A stretch of 10,812 nt of DNA from Comamonadaceae bacterium. Lineage in GTDB: Bacteria > Pseudomonadota > Gammaproteobacteria > Burkholderiales > Burkholderiaceae_C. The stretch is taken from contig CANIRI010000047.1 in NCBI GenBank assembly GCA_947469815.1, forward strand, positions 1 through 10,812, read 5' to 3'. The translations under genes were made by a program, and so were the position numbers. Below, one piece after another: positions 7,939 through 10,812 of this stretch (position 1 is the stretch's first letter; each line of letters begins with the position of its first letter). A model generated the notes under the pieces. That model did not search any database, was not told the origin of the DNA, and was given only the letters and a program-made list of their open reading frames with translations.

Positions 7939-9090
7939 TCAAGGCGTTGCCGCGCCGATGCGGATGGCACTGCCGGGCCGCAAAGGCCCCACCGTACCGC
8001 CCAGCACCTGTGCACCTGCGGCAAGGCCCTCGACCGCCACCATCAAGGGTGCATCCGGTTTGCTGGCTTCGCTGCCCATTCCGCGCGCACCCAGCGTCAC
8101 CGTCTGGTGCTGCACTTTTCCGTCCACCAGCAGTTGCACATAGGGCAGCGGCTTGTCGGTGCGCACCGCGCTCAGCGGCAGCGCCAGCGCGGTGGTGCTG
8201 GACACCGCCACCGTACCCTGCGCAAACAGGCCCTGGCGCAGGCCCGCGCTGTCGGCCAGCGCCAGGTAGGCGATTACCGAGCGGTTACCCGGCGTGGCGT
8301 TGGGGTTGATGCGCACGATCCGCGCCGCAATGGGTGCGGACATGCCGTCCACACTCAGGCGTGCGCTTTGCCCGACTTGCAGTTGCAGCGATTCAGCGGC
8401 ACCCACCGAGGCCTCTAATTCGAGCTTGGATAAATCCACAATTTCCACGATCCGCGCATCCACTGATGCGCGCTCGCCCGGCTGGGTCAGCCGCTGCGCA
8501 ATCTGGCCGCTGATCGGGGCGCGCAGCACGCCGTCGTCCAAGGATTTGCGGGCGATGTCCACGGCCGCTTGCGAGGCGCGGTACAGCGCCTGGGCACTGG
8601 CCAGCGCGGATGTCGATGAATCCAGCGCAGTCTTGGAGATAAAGCCCTGTTCTACCAGTGCGCGGTTGTTGTCAAAGTTGCGCTGCGCCACATCGATTTG
8701 GGTTTTGCTGGATTCGGCCTGTTGCTGGGCTTGCTGCAGGCGCGGGCCGGCTTCGCTGTTTTCAATGCGGCCGATCACCTGACCGGCCTTCACAAAATCG
8801 CCCTCACGCACCTGCAGGCCCTGCACTTCGCCGGCCACGCGCGCCTTCACGAATGCTGCATTACTGGCTTTGATTGGACCCGAGACCGCCACGCCCACCG
8901 CCAAGGTGTGGGTCTGCAAGGTGAGCACATCGATCGCCGTCAACACGGTGGCCGGTGCCACCTTGGCCGATTCGGTTTGGGCCGCAGCCTTGGCGCGTTC
9001 GGTCTGGCGTTTGTCCACCACGCGGTAGGCCCCAGCTGCCACGGCCAGCACCACAAGCCCTACCACCAGCCAACCGTAACGCACCCGCAT
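7939..9090 (-). CDS. RND efflux periplasmic adaptor (membrane fusion protein, HlyD family)
   Basis: The 383-residue adaptor links the RND pump to the outer-membrane channel. Residues about 7-23 form a single N-terminal membrane anchor after a basic start. There is no lipobox cysteine, so it is probably a signal-anchor protein and not a lipoprotein. The biotinyl/lipoyl-like half motifs are VKARVAGEVQGLQVREGDFVKAGQVIGRIE near 83-112 and LRAPISGQIAQRLTQPGERA near 195-215. They flank an alpha-hairpin of heptad-like Gln/Ala-rich helices. Beta-barrel and membrane-proximal domains follow, with ALPLSAVRTD near 303. ATG 9090 is the only strong start and faces msrA across 131 bp. It is the promoter-proximal gene of the inferred four-gene efflux operon. 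The leader shows no strong sigma-70 promoter; TAAACT at about 9122-9127 (minus strand) is a weak -10 candidate. Confidence 0.93.
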   Translation of the reverse strand: MRVRYGWLVVGLVVLAVAAGAYRVVDKRQTERAKAAAQTESAKVAPATVLTAIDVLTLQTHTLAVGVAVSGPIKASNAAFVKARVAGEVQGLQVREGDFVKAGQVIGRIENSEAGPRLQQAQQQAESSKTQIDVAQRNFDNNRALVEQGFISKTALDSSTSALASAQALYRASQAAVDIARKSLDDGVLRAPISGQIAQRLTQPGERASVDARIVEIVDLSKLELEASVGAAESLQLQVGQSARLSVDGMSAPIAARIVRINPNATPGNRSVIAYLALADSAGLRQGLFAQGTVAVSSTTALALPLSAVRTDKPLPYVQLLVDGKVQHQTVTLGARGMGSEASKPDAPLMVAVEGLAAGAQVLGGTVGPLRPGSAIRIGAATP

Positions 9091-9221
9091 GCTTAACCCG
9101 TTATTCCAAAAATGAAAGGGCAGTTTAGCCGTGCGGGGTGTACGCTGTGTAATGCCCCTGTCCCGGCCGACCCAGGGGCATTGGCGTCTATGCTTGGCTT
9201 CGTTTTCATGTTTTTCATCCT
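9091..9221. promoter_or_regulatory. Divergent intergenic control region between the efflux operon and msrA
   Basis: This 131-bp stretch separates the minus-strand adaptor gene from plus-strand msrA, so it should hold the promoters of both. I see a perfect inverted repeat (9151-9182) and weak -10-like hexamers: TATGCT at 9189-9194 on the plus strand and TAAACT on the minus strand. Neither has a convincing -35. No purine-rich ribosome site precedes msrA. Confidence 0.5.
9151..9182. repeat. Perfect 10-bp inverted repeat (candidate operator or leader hairpin)
   Basis: The arms AATGCCCCTG (9151-9160) and CAGGGGCATT (9173-9182) are exact reverse complements around a 12-nt GC-rich spacer. No T-run follows on either strand, so it is not an intrinsic terminator. 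Its place between divergent genes suggests a protein-binding dyad, or a hairpin in one leader RNA. The cognate factor is unknown. Confidence 0.7.
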
Positions 9222-9767
9222 ATGCAAACACATTCACATTCCACCATCACGCTGGGCGCGGGTTGCTTCTGGTGCAGCGAGGCGGTTTTCGTGCTGGTGC
9301 GCGGCGTGCTCGATGTCGAGTCCGGCTACAGCAACGGCCACGTTCAGCAGCCCCGCTACGAAGACGTCTGCAGCGGCGTCAGCGGCCACAACGAAGTCAT
9401 CAAGCTGGTCTTTGACCCCGCGCAGATTAGCCTGCGCGAGATTCTGGAAATCATGTTCCTGATCCACGACCCCACCAGCTTGAACCGCCAGGGCAACGAT
9501 GTCGGGCCGCAGTACCGCAGCGGCATTTACTGCTCCGACGCTGCGCAACTCGCCGAGGTCCAGGCCTTTGTGGACGAGGTCCAAGCCAGTCGCGCATTCA
9601 GCCGTCCCATCGTCACCGAGCTGGCGCTGCTGGACAACTACTGGGCCGCCGAGGATTACCACCAGGACTTCTTTGCGCGCAACCCCAACCAGGGCTACTG
9701 CATGGCGGTGGCCGCGCCCAAGGTCGACAAGTTCCGCAAAACCTTTGCACGCCTGGCCAAGGCCTGA
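9222..9767 (+). CDS. msrA: Peptide-methionine (S)-S-oxide reductase
   Basis: MsrA reduces methionine-S-sulfoxide in free or protein-bound methionine, using thioredoxin, normally in the cytoplasm. The 181-residue protein has the active-site GCFWC (C15 catalytic, C18 extra), YSNG, YEDVCSG (C50), GHNEV (E58), DPTSLNRQGNDVGPQYRS (D93), AAEDYHQ and QGYC (C160), the position of the usual resolving cysteine. It lacks a signal peptide and is not fused to MsrB. ATG 9222 is the first start in this frame that keeps the conserved N-terminus. The preceding bases are pyrimidine-rich with no Shine-Dalgarno. It is transcribed away from the efflux operon and ends 23 bp before the convergent XRE gene stop. A shared stress response with the pump is possible but is inference from position. 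Confidence 0.95.
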   Translation: MQTHSHSTITLGAGCFWCSEAVFVLVRGVLDVESGYSNGHVQQPRYEDVCSGVSGHNEVIKLVFDPAQISLREILEIMFLIHDPTSLNRQGNDVGPQYRSGIYCSDAAQLAEVQAFVDEVQASRAFSRPIVTELALLDNYWAAEDYHQDFFARNPNQGYCMAVAAPKVDKFRKTFARLAKA

Positions 9768-9790
9768 GCGCTAGCCGCGCAGCACACTGC

Positions 9791-10168
9791 TTAGTCTGCG
9801 GCTTTGCCGGGCTTGCCCGGAGGGCTGGGCTGGCAGTGGGCCACCAGTTGCTTGACGATGCCGGTGATCCACTCGCGGTCTGCTTGTGACAGCGTGGACA
9901 GCCAGATGCCAATCCGGTCCGCCTGCGGCACCGGCGCGACGGTGCGGTCGCCAATCAGTTCCATCATGGTCGTATTCAGCAGCAGCGAAATCGTCTCAAT
10001 CGTGGTCAGCGGGGGCAGTATGTTGCCGGTCTCGTAGCGCGAGACGGTCAGCGTGTCCACGTCCAGCAAGTCTGCCAAGCGGCCCTGCGTCAGGCCTGCG
10101 GCCTTGCGGCGCGCAGCAATGTTGCGGCCCAGATTCTTGGCCAGTGCGCGGGGAGCGAGTTTTTCCAT
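9791..10168 (-). CDS. XRE-family helix-turn-helix transcriptional regulator
   Basis: This 125-residue protein has an N-terminal HTH_3/Cro-C1 domain at about residues 14-70. Helix 2 and the recognition helix lie within LTQGRLADLLDVDTLTVSRYETG (26-48), written here as a region, followed by LPPLTTIETISLLLNTTMMELI. The C-terminal part (about 85-112) has a helix with LSQADREWITGIVKQLV, which may be a dimerisation or effector segment, then a Pro/Gly/Lys-rich tail. No enzymatic domain is present. ATG 10168 has a good ribosome site on the minus strand (GGAAAG, plus-strand 10175-10180, 6 nt upstream). The start region contains three 9-bp repeats that could be its own operator. It converges on msrA. 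It is the only regulator near the efflux operon, but nothing shows that it controls it. Confidence 0.88.
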   Translation of the reverse strand: MEKLAPRALAKNLGRNIAARRKAAGLTQGRLADLLDVDTLTVSRYETGNILPPLTTIETISLLLNTTMMELIGDRTVAPVPQADRIGIWLSTLSQADREWITGIVKQLVAHCQPSPPGKPGKAAD

Positions 10169-10169
10169 A

Positions 10170-10196
10170 CCAATCTTTCCAATAGTTCCAACAAGA
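10170..10196. repeat. Three 9-bp direct repeats at the XRE gene leader
   Basis: CCAAT, CCAAT and CCAAC begin at 10170, 10179 and 10188, exactly 9 bp apart (minus-strand reading (A/G)TTGG). The second and third copies share the hexamer TTCCAA (10177-10182 and 10186-10191). They lie immediately before the ATG at 10168 and cover its ribosome site, so a bound protein would block transcription or translation. Each unit is short, so chance is possible. Confidence 0.5.
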
Positions 10197-10275
10197 TTCG
10201 GTTTGATGGCACAAAACTTGAGCCGTTTTCAGCGCGATTGGCCCCGCGCGCAGGGCATAAGGCGGCCGTTCGCTG

Positions 10276-10812
10276 TCACGCCCCCCGCACATAGGTCAGC
10301 ATGCGTCCCCGGTAAGGGGTTTCGCCCGCCGCCTGCCCCTGAACCAGCGCCTGCTCGTGCACCGAGAAACCCAGCAGCCGCATATGGCGGTGAAACTGCG
10401 GCCGGTTGCTGCGGTTGGGGTCGACCAGCCAGACCTCGGCGCTGGCGCTGGCGTGGGTCTCAATGAAGGCGGCCAGGTCGCCGCGCTCGTCGCGCTCATA
10501 CAGCACGTCGCTGGCCACAATCAGGCCAAAGCGCCCGCTTAAAGTCGTCTCATTGGCGCTCGCCAGCAGCCCCTCGCCCCACTGGCCGTGCCGGTAGGGC
10601 AGCGGCGGCAGCTGGTTGAGCGCGACGTTGGCGCGTAAAAACACGCCGGAAAGCGGATGGCAGTCGCTGGCCGTCACATCCGCCCCGCGCCGGTGCGCCA
10701 CCAGACTGGCCAGCGCCAGCCCGCAGCCGATCTCCAAAATCCGCTCCCCCGCCCGCACCGGATGCGCCGCCATGCGCCGCGCCAGCCGCAGCCCCGACGG
10801 CCACAACAAGCC
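10276..10812 (-). CDS. Class I SAM-dependent methyltransferase, lysine-methyltransferase-like (5' end outside window)
   Basis: The visible 178 codons are the C-terminal part of a seven-beta-strand methyltransferase that runs off the right edge. The terminal TTG at 10807-10809 is interior and not a start. The preserved order is LLWPSGLRLARRM, motif I ILEIGCGLALASLVA, the acidic strand-2 end ADVTASDCHPL, FLRANVALNQLP, then FGLIVASDVLYERDE and VWLVDPNRSNRPQF. The pattern of WPSG before motif I and SDVLYE at motif post-II resembles the Methyltransf_16 group (METTL21 or ETF-beta lysine methyltransferase-like). The substrate cannot be deduced. It ends 107 bp upstream of the XRE start on the same strand, too far to call an operon with confidence. 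Confidence 0.8.
   Translation of the reverse strand, partial: GLLWPSGLRLARRMAAHPVRAGERILEIGCGLALASLVAHRRGADVTASDCHPLSGVFLRANVALNQLPPLPYRHGQWGEGLLASANETTLSGRFGLIVASDVLYERDERGDLAAFIETHASASAEVWLVDPNRSNRPQFHRHMRLLGFSVHEQALVQGQAAGETPYRGRMLTYVRGA

Noticed and set aside
9112..9462. Plus-strand open frame starting in the intergenic region and running into msrA
   Set aside because: It overlaps most of the first half of msrA in another frame and translates to Ala/Ser/Arg-rich sequence with no family resemblance.
9773..9803. Possible terminator hairpin between msrA and the XRE gene
   Set aside because: The stem is only 6 bp plus 2 bp beyond a bulge and is followed by just three T residues on the plus strand and none on the minus strand.
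9807..9820. Short palindrome CCGGGC-TT-GCCCGG at the end of the XRE gene
   Set aside because: It encodes the Pro-Gly-Lys repeat tail of the protein and has a two-base loop with no T-run, so it is explained by coding content.

Overview
The window is GC-rich, gene-dense chromosomal DNA from a Gram-negative bacterium. The protein sequences and gene order (phosphomannomutase, waaC and waaA meeting a tolC gene) point to a betaproteobacterium of the Burkholderiales, most likely Comamonadaceae (Rhodoferax/Polaromonas/Acidovorax-like). That placement is from recognition, not from a search. I see no tRNA, rRNA, CRISPR array, insertion sequence or phage gene.

Layout. (1) Positions 1-2654, plus strand: an LPS-core block with the 3' end of a phosphomannomutase/phosphoglucomutase, then waaC (heptosyltransferase I) and waaA (Kdo transferase), packed with a 15-bp gap and a 4-bp overlap. 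(2) Positions 2647-9090, minus strand: an apparent efflux operon read right to left. The order is periplasmic adaptor, RND inner-membrane permease, a protein-L-isoaspartate-methyltransferase-like protein, and a TolC-type outer-membrane channel. The tolC and waaA stop ends overlap by 8 bp, so the two blocks converge with no spacer. (3) Positions 9091-9221: a 131-bp divergent intergenic region with a perfect 10-bp inverted repeat. (4) Positions 9222-9767, plus strand: msrA. (5) Positions 9791-10168, minus strand: a small XRE-type regulator preceded by three 9-bp repeats. (6) Positions 10276-10812, minus strand: the C-terminal part of a class I SAM methyltransferase cut by the window edge.

How the genes fit together. 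The left block supplies and attaches inner-core LPS sugars. The central block encodes all three parts of a tripartite efflux pump (adaptor, proton-driven pump, outer-membrane duct), with a PIMT-like methyltransferase between pump and duct. The divergent neighbour is the protein-repair enzyme MsrA. No TetR, MarR or two-component regulator adjoins the pump; the only local regulator is the XRE protein beyond msrA. Most of the window is ordinary housekeeping and accessory content. The points worth a second look are the methyltransferase in the efflux operon, its altered substrate loop, the dyad in the divergent promoter region, and the repeats at the XRE start.
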